Below are positions 51,822-60,402 of a stretch of DNA of 64,000 nucleotides, piece after piece; within the stretch, counting starts at the first letter, position 1, and the number at the start of each line of letters is the position of its first letter. The DNA is taken from positions 2,108,001 to 2,172,000 of the forward strand of contig NZ_CP034438.1 of NCBI RefSeq assembly GCF_003952265.1, in the 5' to 3' direction. A program made the translations under genes and the position numbers. The stretch is from Flaviflexus salsibiostraticola. GTDB lineage: Bacteria; Actinomycetota; Actinomycetes; Actinomycetales; Actinomycetaceae. The notes beneath the pieces were generated by a model, which had not been told where the DNA came from, did no database searches, and saw only the letters and a program-made list of their open reading frames with translations.

Positions 51822-52940
51822 ATGAAAATCCGCGGAGCAGTCCTAGAAGAGATGGGTCGCGAACGTCCGTATGAACGGTCGGAACCTCTCGCCATTGTCG
51901 AACTCGATCTCACCGGCCCTGGCGCGACAGAACTCCTGGTGAGAATGGATGCGGCCGGGGTATGCCACTCCGACCTCTCCGTCGTCGAGGGTAACCGTCC
52001 GCGGCCCGTTCCCATGCTGCTCGGCCACGAGGCCTGTGGCACGGTCGTAGAGATCGGCTCCGACGTGACGGGCTTCAGTATTGGGGATCAGGTAGTGATG
52101 AGCTTCCTGCCCCGATGTGGTGAGTGCAAGGCCTGCCAGACCGACGGTAAGCTGCCGTGCTCGGTGGGCTCGAAGGCCAATAACGATGGTGTCATGATGT
52201 CGGGAGAGATCGCCCTCGAGCGCAACGGTGAGAAGGTCTACCACCACCTCGGAGTGAGCGCGTTCGCCACACACGCCGTGGTCGACTACCGCAGCGCCGT
52301 TGTCGTCGACCGTGAGGTTCCGCCGGAGATTGCGGCGGTGCTGGGATGTGCGGTGCTGACCGGCGGGGGCGCGGTCCTCAACGCCGCAAAGCCCTCGCCA
52401 GAGGACACCGTTATGGTGGTCGGGCTCGGTGGGGTCGGCATGGCAGCCCTTATCACTGCACTCGCCCAGGATGTTCAAGAGGTCATCGCCGTCGATGCAC
52501 TGCAGTCGAAGCTTGAGCGGGCGAAGGAGCTCGGCGCCCACCGGGTGTACACCCCACAGGAAGTGGCGGAGCAGGGCATCACCGCCGACCGCGTGATCGA
52601 GGCTGCCGGACATGTCAAAGCTTTCGAGACCGCCTATAACGCCATGGGTTTCGGAGGAATGCTCGTCACCGTCGGGCTGCCGCCCGCACATGCAAAGTCC
52701 GAGATTGCCCCGCTCAACCTGACGGCAGCTGCTCGGACCGTCGTCGGAAGCTATCTTGGCTCAGCCGTTCCCTCCCGCGACATTCCGGAGTATGCGAAGT
52801 TGTATCTGGAAGGAAAACTGCCGGTCGCCGAGCTGATCTCGTCCATCATCCGGTTTGAGGACATCAATATGGCGATGGACGAGCTCGCCGATGGCAACGC
52901 TGTCCGCCAGGTCATCCTTTTCGACAGTGAGGGAGAGTAG
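51822..52940 (+). CDS. zinc-dependent alcohol dehydrogenase
   Basis: This 372-residue MDR alcohol dehydrogenase has the catalytic Cys in AAGVCHSDLSVVEG, GHEACGTVVEIGS and the structural zinc Cys set CGECKACQTDGKLPC. NAD is bound by VVGLGGVGMAALI. This is the class-III-like subgroup. In context it most likely oxidises 4-hydroxybutyrate or a similar omega-hydroxy acid to the semialdehyde. The ATG at 51822 is preferred over 51774. It is 3 bp upstream of the aldehyde dehydrogenase gene. Confidence 0.9.
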   Translation: MKIRGAVLEEMGRERPYERSEPLAIVELDLTGPGATELLVRMDAAGVCHSDLSVVEGNRPRPVPMLLGHEACGTVVEIGSDVTGFSIGDQVVMSFLPRCGECKACQTDGKLPCSVGSKANNDGVMMSGEIALERNGEKVYHHLGVSAFATHAVVDYRSAVVVDREVPPEIAAVLGCAVLTGGGAVLNAAKPSPEDTVMVVGLGGVGMAALITALAQDVQEVIAVDALQSKLERAKELGAHRVYTPQEVAEQGITADRVIEAAGHVKAFETAYNAMGFGGMLVTVGLPPAHAKSEIAPLNLTAAARTVVGSYLGSAVPSRDIPEYAKLYLEGKLPVAELISSIIRFEDINMAMDELADGNAVRQVILFDSEGE

Positions 52941-52943
52941 ACC

Positions 52944-54422
52944 ATGCCACTGACGCCACCAATCGACGCCGCCACAATCGACAGCCTGATCGGGAGGATG
53001 CCGACCAGCTCGTTCATCAACGGAGACTTCATCGGCGGTGAGAAAGACTTATCCGTCGAGAATCCAGCAACGGGGGAGGAGATCATCGCCATCGCGAGCG
53101 CCAATGCCGCCGCGGTCGGGATGGATGCTTTGGACGCGGCCTGCGCCACCGCCGCTGACTGGGCCGCGACCACCCCACGGCACCGGTCAGAGATACTTCG
53201 GCGCGCATACGAGCTCTGCCACGAGCGTGCCGACGATCTTGCATTGACGATGACGATGGAGATGGGCAAGCCGCTTGCCGAAGCCTACGGTGAAGTGAAC
53301 TACGGAGCAGAGTTCCTCCGCTGGTTCTCGGAGGAGGCGGTGCGGACCACCGGACGTTTCCGTCCCGCCCCCGCTGTTCCTGACCAGGATGTCCTCGTTT
53401 ATTCTCAGCCGGTTGGCCCCTCGCTGCTCATCACCCCATGGAACTTCCCGTTTTCGATGGGCACTCGGAAAATCGGTCCGGCGCTCGCGGCGGGATGCAC
53501 AGTGGTGTTGAAGCCCGCCAGCCTCACGCCGCTCAGCTCGCTTCTCCTCATGGAGATACTCAGAGATGCGGGGGTACCGCCCGGAGTCGTCAACTGTGTG
53601 GTGACAAAGGAATCGTCGACTTTCTCCCGCACCCTCATGGAGGACCCAAGGCTGCGGAAGATCTCGTTCACGGGCTCCACTCCTGTAGGACGCACTCTGC
53701 TGTCACAGGCGAGCAGACATGTGCTGCGCTCGTCGATGGAGCTCGGCGGCAATGCCCCCTTCCTCGTTCTGGAGTCCGCCGACATCGACAAGACCGTTGC
53801 CGCGGCCATGGCAGGCAAGTTCCGGAACAACGGAGAGGCTTGCACCGCCGCCAACCGCATCTACGTTCATACAAACATCGCCGAGCGGTTCACTGCAGCA
53901 TTCACGGCCAAGGTGGAGGCGCTCGTCCTCGGTAACGGCCTTCACGAGGGAACAACGCTCGGACCGCTGATCGACAATGATGCGGTCACCAAGTGTCAGG
54001 AGCTCGTCGATGACGCGACAGCGAAGGGCGCGGAGGTGCTCCTCGGCGGCCAGGTGGAGGATGGGCCAGGACACTTCTACCCGGCGACGGTCCTGTCGAA
54101 TGTGCCGCGCGATGCTCGAGTCAACAGGGAGGAGATCTTCGGCCCCGTCGCACCGATCATCATCTGCGACACCGTCGACGACATGGTGGAGGCGGCGAAC
54201 GATACAGAGTTCGGTTTGATGTCCTATGTGTGCGGCCAGGACATCGACGAGGTCCGGGATGTCGTGGGTCGGATTGAATCGGGCATGGTCGCCGTCAACG
54301 TCGGCGTCGCATCCGATCCGTCCGCACCCTTCGGAGGCGTGAAAGAGTCCGGCATCGGCCGAGAGGGCTCGCATGAAGGCCTCGCTGAGTATCTGGAATT
54401 GAAGTATGTGCGAATGGGCTGA
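52944..54422 (+). CDS. succinate-semialdehyde dehydrogenase-type aldehyde dehydrogenase
   Basis: This 492-residue NAD(P)-dependent aldehyde dehydrogenase of the GabD group has the substrate-pocket block ITPWNFPFSMGTRKIGPALA, FTGSTPVGRTLL and ELGGNAPFLVLESADID. The catalytic Cys is in FRNNGEACTAANRIYVH, and FGGVKESGIGREGSHEGLAE closes the protein. It probably converts succinate semialdehyde to succinate, feeding the TCA cycle. It is the last gene of the operon. Confidence 0.9.
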   Translation: MPLTPPIDAATIDSLIGRMPTSSFINGDFIGGEKDLSVENPATGEEIIAIASANAAAVGMDALDAACATAADWAATTPRHRSEILRRAYELCHERADDLALTMTMEMGKPLAEAYGEVNYGAEFLRWFSEEAVRTTGRFRPAPAVPDQDVLVYSQPVGPSLLITPWNFPFSMGTRKIGPALAAGCTVVLKPASLTPLSSLLLMEILRDAGVPPGVVNCVVTKESSTFSRTLMEDPRLRKISFTGSTPVGRTLLSQASRHVLRSSMELGGNAPFLVLESADIDKTVAAAMAGKFRNNGEACTAANRIYVHTNIAERFTAAFTAKVEALVLGNGLHEGTTLGPLIDNDAVTKCQELVDDATAKGAEVLLGGQVEDGPGHFYPATVLSNVPRDARVNREEIFGPVAPIIICDTVDDMVEAANDTEFGLMSYVCGQDIDEVRDVVGRIESGMVAVNVGVASDPSAPFGGVKESGIGREGSHEGLAEYLELKYVRMG

Positions 54423-54447
54423 CATACGAGTAGAGCGCCTGCAGTCT

Positions 54448-55503
54448 CTACTTCACTGACTGGTCGCCTCGCCAGGCGGCCGAAATCGTGGCCACGATGC
54501 TCTTCGTATCACCCAGCTTCTCGCCGACCTCGAACGCTTTGGCTTGGAGCTCTCGACGGAGCTGCGTTAACTCCCAGAAGAGATGGGCTGCATTAACGCT
54601 GTCGGGGAGAAGAAGTGGATCCCTGCCGAGCGTCTCGATGAGGACCGCGAGGTCGTGGTCATCGCCGAGCAGGCTGCCGAGCTGCGAGAGGAGCTCGTGC
54701 AGCTCAAGTAGTGGATCTTCTCCGTGCCCGTTTCGCGCCGACTGGCTCCGAGCGCGCGCGATGTCCGAGTCGCTCGGCTCAACGTGAAGCAGGCTGGTCA
54801 GATACCCGAGATACTTGGCTGACCTGCGCCAGGCGTGGAGGCGTTCAGTGGTTGGCTTGGCTACGGCCTTATCTCTGCGCCGCACGACGCGGCGCGCGAG
54901 GAGAGAGATGCCAGGCTCGATCGAGTCCCAGGTGTCCGGTATGGAGCCAGGTCCCTCTGTGGGGACGGCGTAGATCCTGCCGGCGAAGCCATGCAATGCG
55001 ACCGCCGTATCGGTGAGTCTCTGTTCGTCAAGCCGCGCGGCCCGAGTGCTCGCCTCCGCCCGTATCCGCAGGGTCGTGACGATGTCGTCCTTCACATGGT
55101 CATCGAGCTCGAGCTCCGGGAACACCTTCTCCGCGAGCTTGGCTAGGACGACGGCATCCCGCGTCGGCCCCCACATCCGGGCCGTATCCCGCAGGAGAGT
55201 GTTCTCGTGCCGGTACCGTTTCTCCCCGATCTCGCTGCGGACGAGTCGCAGAACCGCACGGGCTCGCTTGATCGACTTGCGGAGCTCGTGGACGGACTGG
55301 TCGAAGCCATGGTCCCTGTCATTGCTGTTGCCACGACCGGGATGTTGGATCTGCAGACCGTGGAATACCTGCTCGAGTATGACCCGGCGAACGGCGAGCG
55401 CCAATGGCTCATCGCTCTGGATATGGAAGTGGGGCCGAGTGGCAATGCCGGAGGACCAGCTCAGGGCCTCCGGCGGCACAGTGTGATCATCGAAAGCGCC
55501 CAT
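54448..55503 (-). CDS. CHAD domain protein
   Basis: This 351-residue protein has the CHAD helical fold with conserved His and basic residues (LRKSIKRARAVLRLVRSEIG, RHENTLLRDTARMWGPTRDA and LHAWRRSAKYLGYLTSLLH). CHAD domains bind polyphosphate through these basic residues. No CYTH domain is fused. The ATG at 55503 lacks a good ribosome site; an in-frame ATG at 55566 is an alternative start. Confidence 0.85.
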   Translation of the reverse strand: MGAFDDHTVPPEALSWSSGIATRPHFHIQSDEPLALAVRRVILEQVFHGLQIQHPGRGNSNDRDHGFDQSVHELRKSIKRARAVLRLVRSEIGEKRYRHENTLLRDTARMWGPTRDAVVLAKLAEKVFPELELDDHVKDDIVTTLRIRAEASTRAARLDEQRLTDTAVALHGFAGRIYAVPTEGPGSIPDTWDSIEPGISLLARRVVRRRDKAVAKPTTERLHAWRRSAKYLGYLTSLLHVEPSDSDIARARSQSARNGHGEDPLLELHELLSQLGSLLGDDHDLAVLIETLGRDPLLLPDSVNAAHLFWELTQLRRELQAKAFEVGEKLGDTKSIVATISAAWRGDQSVK

Positions 55504-55632
55504 ACGTAATTCTAACCCGCATGAGCGGGACGTTCTTGAAAGGTCGCCGAACCGTGGCGGTGTCATGGGATCCTGTTGCGTACGAGACGTCGTTCTGTAG
55601 GGTGAGTCCCCTGCGGAAGAAGGGATCAGACA

Positions 55633-57258
55633 GTGAAGGTGAAGTACGTGGCCGCGATCGCGGCGAGCTCCCTGGTGCTTGCAGGATGTTCGTCTGTCTC
55701 GGGCGATGGAGCCGACGGGGACTCGGAGGGCGCCGGAGTTGCTGGCACAACCACCCCGACCGCGACTCTCATCAGCGGCGATAGCCCCGTCGATGCATCA
55801 ATCGAGGCGAGCCAGCAGTTCTTCGAGTCCTCACCCGGCGCGATTGTCACCGACGAGGACTACCAGCTCGAGGCTGCATCACTGTCCGCCGCGTATTCCG
55901 TTCCAGCACTCGTCAATGGCGAAGGAGTCACCGCAGAGCTCGAACGCCTCGGCGTCTCGTGGGTAATCGCAGTCGGCACCGAACTTGAGGATGATAACGC
56001 AGAAGGAGACAACGAAGAATTGCTCGATGACCTCGACATCATCGGGACCGTGCCGGAGTTGGGCGGCGGTGTGGAGGCTGACTCAGGTCAGCAGGACTCT
56101 GGCGAGTCGGATGGCGAGTCGGGTGGCGACCCCTCCGTCACCGTCGTCGAGCCCGCGGGGGAGGGGCTCGACGCGCTGCTCGCCCTTGGCGAGGGCGAGG
56201 CTTTCATCGCCCCCGAGCGCAGCGATCTCGAACTCAGTCAGGACATCGACCCGCTTGAGGGAGTCTCAGTGCTGACCGACGGCGCCCACCTTGCTGCGCT
56301 CGGCACAGCCCGCGCCGCGGGCGCCGAGATGGTCTCCTCGCCGACTGATCCTCGCGCATCAAGCGAGACGATCGCGGCCGCCTCATCAGCCGATGTCGTC
56401 CTGGGGATCTTCGAAGGCGAGCGGGAGGACTTCGAGTGGCAGCTGTCCGCTGCCTCGACGGGTGTTGAGCTTCCCGGTGGAACTCAGCTCGTATTCGGAG
56501 GCAAGCGCTACATAGCGCTCTACGGCTCGCCAGTCACCCCGGCTTTAGGGGTTCTCGGCGAGCAGGATGTGCCAGCCACCGTTGAGCGGGCTGAGGAGAT
56601 GGCGGAGCCGTACCGTGCGCTGACCGAGGACACGATCGTTCCCGCCCAAGAGATCATCGTGACAGTCGCGGCGGGGCAGGCTGGGGACGACGGGAACTAC
56701 TCCAACGAAGGCCCCATCGACTGGTTCATTCCACTTATCGAGGCTGCCGGTGAGGCCGGTCAGTATGTCATCCTCGATTTCCAGCCGGGCAGGTCAGACT
56801 TCCTCTCCCAGATCCAGCAATATGAGGAGCTCCTTGCGTATCCCCATGTCGGCATCGCCCTCGATCCCGAGTGGCGTCTCGGACCGGACGAAATGCCGCT
56901 GACCCGCATCGGCCATGTCGAGATCGAGGAGGTCAACGAGGTCGTCAACTATCTTGCCGACTATGTGCGGGAGAACAATTTGCCGCAGAAGCTGATCATC
57001 CTCCACCAGTTCCAGCTGCAGATGATCCGCGATCGAGAACAGCTCGACCAATCGCGTTCCGAGGTTGCACTCCTTATCCATGCTGACGGGCAGGGCAGTC
57101 AGCCAGCAAAGGCCGAGACGTGGCGAACCCTCCACCAGAATGCTCCGGAAGGGGTGGCCTGGGGATGGAAGAACTTCTTCGATGAAGACCTTCCGATGCT
57201 GACGCCGGAAGAGACCTACGCGGTGGAGCCGATGCCGGAATTCGTGTCGTACCAGTGA
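55633..57258 (+). CDS. large surface lipoprotein, cell-wall-binding-repeat-like
   Basis: This 541-residue lipoprotein has a signal peptide with lipobox LAGC (Cys19) and an acidic disordered linker at residues about 20-60. A region of short repeats with Ala/Gly/Asp follows (ASLSAAYSVPALVNGEGVTA, GVEADSGQQDSGESDGESGG), resembling cell-wall-binding repeat 2. The C-terminal 200 residues form an ordered domain (DWFIPLIEAAGEAGQYVILD, QYEELLAYPHVGIALDPEWR, KLIILHQFQLQMIRDREQLD) that looks enzyme-like, possibly a TIM-barrel hydrolase. Substrate unknown. Confidence 0.8.
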   Translation: MKVKYVAAIAASSLVLAGCSSVSGDGADGDSEGAGVAGTTTPTATLISGDSPVDASIEASQQFFESSPGAIVTDEDYQLEAASLSAAYSVPALVNGEGVTAELERLGVSWVIAVGTELEDDNAEGDNEELLDDLDIIGTVPELGGGVEADSGQQDSGESDGESGGDPSVTVVEPAGEGLDALLALGEGEAFIAPERSDLELSQDIDPLEGVSVLTDGAHLAALGTARAAGAEMVSSPTDPRASSETIAAASSADVVLGIFEGEREDFEWQLSAASTGVELPGGTQLVFGGKRYIALYGSPVTPALGVLGEQDVPATVERAEEMAEPYRALTEDTIVPAQEIIVTVAAGQAGDDGNYSNEGPIDWFIPLIEAAGEAGQYVILDFQPGRSDFLSQIQQYEELLAYPHVGIALDPEWRLGPDEMPLTRIGHVEIEEVNEVVNYLADYVRENNLPQKLIILHQFQLQMIRDREQLDQSRSEVALLIHADGQGSQPAKAETWRTLHQNAPEGVAWGWKNFFDEDLPMLTPEETYAVEPMPEFVSYQ

Positions 57259-57658
57259 CGTGCACTGACTGTGTGGCGCCCACAGATGCCTCGTAGCTTG
57301 GGTACGGAAAAAGTAGAACGCGGCATCGTAATCAGACCAAAGGACTGTCCGAACGACTGAGGTTCAGATCCGCCTGTCTTGTATCTGAAGTAAGGAGTCG
57401 CTCTTGATGCGGTCGGTCGAAGTCTCGCGGGAGTAGAGTCCTTTCCGATTTCGCATAAGAGAAAGCTCAGATTCGGAATTATGCCCGAGATTTTGACCAT
57501 GGCGATGCGATAATCGCATGTGTCACCTGGATTAATGTCGAGATTGCGCGCCGTAGGGCAATTTCAGGTTTGTTGCGCCGTGCGGCTTTGCGTCGTTCCA
57601 AATGATTCGGCGATGTAGTTGGATCTGAGTGCGCTTTTGGCGTAGGAGTTGATTGTTT
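57259..57658. other. AT-richer promoter region upstream of the R-M operon
   Basis: These 400 bp contain no gene. The base composition is clearly lower in GC than the flanking genes, as often seen at the left edge of an acquired R-M locus. The hsdM start is preceded by TAGGAG at 57643-57648. Confidence 0.5.
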
Positions 57659-59227
57659 ATGGTTCCCACAACGCGGGAGGCTCAGCGTGCTGAGCTGCAT
57701 AAGTCGATTTGGCGGGTTGCGAATGATCTTCGCGGTTCGGTGGATGGGTGGGATTTCAAGGCCTACGTTCTGGGCACTCTGTTCTATCGTTTCGTGTCAG
57801 AGAACCTAACGTCGTACATCAACAGGTGGGAACACGACGCTGGGGACCCGGGTTTCGATTACGCCAAGCTCAGCGATGACGAGGCTGAGGGCGTGCGGGC
57901 CGACATTGTGGCGGAGAAGGGGTTCTTCATTCTCCCGTCGCAGCTGTTCGCCAATGTGCGGGCCGGTGCTGAGCGTGATGAGAATCTGAACGAGACGCTC
58001 GAGGGCGTGTTCCGCAGTATCGAGGGATCGGCCGTGGGAACCGAGAGTGAGAACGACCTGAAGGGTCTGTTCGACGACTTCGACGTCAACAGCTCTAAGC
58101 TCGGCCCCACCGTCGCCTCTCGCAATCAGAACCTGGTCAAGCTGTTGAACGCGATCGGTGAGCTGCCGTTGGGGGACCTGCAGGACAACTCGATCGACCT
58201 GTTCGGCGACGCCTACGAGTATTTGATGACCATGTATGCCTCCAGTGCCGGCAAGTCCGGGGGTGAGTTCTTCACCCCGCAGGAAGTGTCCGAGCTGCTG
58301 GCTCGGATCACCGTGGTCGGTAAGACTGAGGTCAATAAGGTCTACGACCCCGCCGCTGGCTCCGGCTCTTTGTTGCTGCAGTTTGCGAAGGTGTTGGGCA
58401 AGGACAACGTGCGTGAGGGGTTCTTCGGTCAGGAGATCAACCTGACGACCTACAACCTCGCCCGAATCAACATGTTCCTACACGACATCAACTATGAGAA
58501 GTTCTCCATCGCCCACGGCAACACCCTGACCGAGCCGGCACATTGGGATGATGAGCCGTTCGAGGCGATCGTGTCCAACCCCCCGTATTCCATTCGGTGG
58601 GATGGGGATGCCAACCCGCTGCTCATCAACGATCCACGTTTCGCACCCGCCGGTGTGTTGGCGCCGAAGTCGAAAGCCGACCTGGCATTCACCATGCACA
58701 TGCTGCATTGGCTGGCCGTGGACGGCACCGCCGTCATCGTCGAGTTCCCCGGCGTGCTCTACCGCAGCGGGGCCGAGAAGAAGATCCGCAAATACCTCAT
58801 CGACAACAACTACGTCGATGCTGTGATTCAGTTGCCGCCGGACCTGTTCTTCGGCACCACCATCGCCACGTGCATCATCGTGTTGAAGAAGTCCAAGACC
58901 GACAACTCAGTCCTGTTCGTCAACGCCTCAGCCGAGTTCGTTCGTTCCGGTAACAAGAACAAGCTGACCGAAGCGAACCGGACAACCATCCTGAACACAG
59001 TGATCGCGCGGGAGGGCAGTGAGTACTTCGCCGAACTCATCCCCAACGAGCAGATCGCCGACAACGACTATAACCTCGCCGTCTCCTCCTACGTCGAAAC
59101 AGAAGACACCCGCGAGGTCATCGACATCACCGAGCTCAATGCCCGCATCAACGACATCGTCGCCCGCCAAGCCGAACTCAGAGCCTCCATCGACCAGATC
59201 GTCGCCGACCTCGAGGCCACCAAATGA
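57659..59227 (+). CDS. hsdM: type I R-M modification subunit HsdM
   Basis: This 522-residue N6-adenine methyltransferase subunit has an N-terminal helical region with DLRGSVDGWDFKAYVLGTLF. SAM motif I is VYDPAAGSGSLLLQFAKVLG (Asp near 230) and the catalytic motif IV is VSNPPYSIRWDGD (Asn307-Pro-Pro-Tyr). The C-terminal helices are typical of HsdM (LNARINDIVARQAELRASID). The ATG at 57659 with TAGGAG 10 bases upstream is chosen over the TTG at 57653. The stop overlaps the hsdS start as ATGA. Confidence 0.96.
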   Translation: MVPTTREAQRAELHKSIWRVANDLRGSVDGWDFKAYVLGTLFYRFVSENLTSYINRWEHDAGDPGFDYAKLSDDEAEGVRADIVAEKGFFILPSQLFANVRAGAERDENLNETLEGVFRSIEGSAVGTESENDLKGLFDDFDVNSSKLGPTVASRNQNLVKLLNAIGELPLGDLQDNSIDLFGDAYEYLMTMYASSAGKSGGEFFTPQEVSELLARITVVGKTEVNKVYDPAAGSGSLLLQFAKVLGKDNVREGFFGQEINLTTYNLARINMFLHDINYEKFSIAHGNTLTEPAHWDDEPFEAIVSNPPYSIRWDGDANPLLINDPRFAPAGVLAPKSKADLAFTMHMLHWLAVDGTAVIVEFPGVLYRSGAEKKIRKYLIDNNYVDAVIQLPPDLFFGTTIATCIIVLKKSKTDNSVLFVNASAEFVRSGNKNKLTEANRTTILNTVIAREGSEYFAELIPNEQIADNDYNLAVSSYVETEDTREVIDITELNARINDIVARQAELRASIDQIVADLEATK

Positions 59228-60402
59228 CCCAAACCATCCACACAACCAGCATCGACGACCTCATCCAACAACACTGCCCCAACGGCGTAGACCATAGAGC
59301 TCTAAACGAAGTGGGAACCTTCACTCGAGGTAACGGAATGCAGAAGTCCGACCTGAAGAGTGAGGGCCACCCTGCGATTCACTACGGCGAGCTACACACG
59401 GTCTACGGTGCATCTACTCGGTTGACCAAGTCGTTTGTCGACGCGGAGTTCGCAGTGAAGTTGAGGCGAGCGCTGCCCGGCGACCTTTTGATCGTGACGA
59501 CCAGTGAGGATGACGAGGCTGTTGCGAAGGCGACTGCCTGGCTGGGGGAGACCGAAGTTGCGGTGAGTGGGGATGCCCTGATCTTCCGGCACGAATTGAA
59601 CCCCACATTCATGTCCTACGTCTTCCAAACCCACGATTTCCGACGACAGAAACAGCGATTCATTTCGGGCACCAAGGTGCGCCGCGTATCGGCCAAGTCT
59701 CTGGGAGAGATCCGGATTCCGGTTCCGCCGTTGGTGGTGCAGGAGGAGATTGTGCGCATCCTGGACACCTTCACCGAGCTGGAAGCAGAGCTGGAAGCAG
59801 AGCTGGAAGCAAGACGCCAACAATACGAGCACTACCGTGCAAAGATGTTGAGTTCCAGAGATTCTGGCGGGAGAATGGTAATTCTGGGCGACATTTTAGG
59901 CCTCAACTTCGGAACCCGTATTACCAAAAAAAGCCATTCAGGTAGTCAGTACCCCGTGTATGGAGGCGGAGGGGAGAGCTTTCGGACCGACAAGTTCAAT
60001 AGGGAAAATGAATGGGTAATTTCGCGCTTCGCAATGTCTGCGCAGTGTGTGCGTCGTGTGCAAGGCAAGTTCTGGATGCTGGACTCCGGGTTCACCTTTG
60101 ATGTGAAGGATGACTCAGTCGACAAGGAGTTTGTTGGCTACGCACTGCTAAATATGCAGCCAACAATATTCCGAACATCCACGAAATCCGCCCAGAAAAA
60201 CATCGACATCGCCGGGTTCAAACGCCTTCAGATCTGGTTGCCGCCCATCGGGAGACAGCGGGAACTTGTAAGAGCTCTCAGTGCTTTCGACGCCATGGTT
60301 AACGATTTCTGTGTGGGTTTGCCGTCTGAGATCAGAGCGCGTCGTCAGCAGTATGAATATTACCGTGACCGGTTGTTGTCGTTTGAGGAGCTGCGGGCGT
60401 GA
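59224..60402 (+). CDS. hsdS: type I R-M specificity subunit HsdS
   Basis: This 392-residue specificity subunit has two target-recognition domains: the first about 20-165 (FTRGNGMQKSDLKSEGHPAI to LGEIRIPVPPLVVQEEIVRI) and the second about 215-370 (GDILGLNFGTRITKKSHSGS to KRLQIWLPPIGRQRELVRAL). Each is followed by the conserved helix (EIVRILDTFTELEAELEAEL; ELVRALSAFDAMVNDF). The linker holds a perfect ELEA triplicate. The start overlaps hsdM by ATGA; the end overlaps hsdR by GTGA. Confidence 0.96.
   Translation: MTQTIHTTSIDDLIQQHCPNGVDHRALNEVGTFTRGNGMQKSDLKSEGHPAIHYGELHTVYGASTRLTKSFVDAEFAVKLRRALPGDLLIVTTSEDDEAVAKATAWLGETEVAVSGDALIFRHELNPTFMSYVFQTHDFRRQKQRFISGTKVRRVSAKSLGEIRIPVPPLVVQEEIVRILDTFTELEAELEAELEARRQQYEHYRAKMLSSRDSGGRMVILGDILGLNFGTRITKKSHSGSQYPVYGGGGESFRTDKFNRENEWVISRFAMSAQCVRRVQGKFWMLDSGFTFDVKDDSVDKEFVGYALLNMQPTIFRTSTKSAQKNIDIAGFKRLQIWLPPIGRQRELVRALSAFDAMVNDFCVGLPSEIRARRQQYEYYRDRLLSFEELRA
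59776..59811 (+). repeat. three 12-bp tandem repeats in hsdS central linker
   Basis: GAGCTGGAAGCA is repeated three times exactly (59776-59787, 59788-59799, 59800-59811), encoding ELEA x3 at the end of the first recognition half. Copy-number change of a 12-bp linker repeat in HsdS alters the spacing between half-sites in the EcoR124 family. The repeats here are in frame and at the same structural position. Confidence 0.9.
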
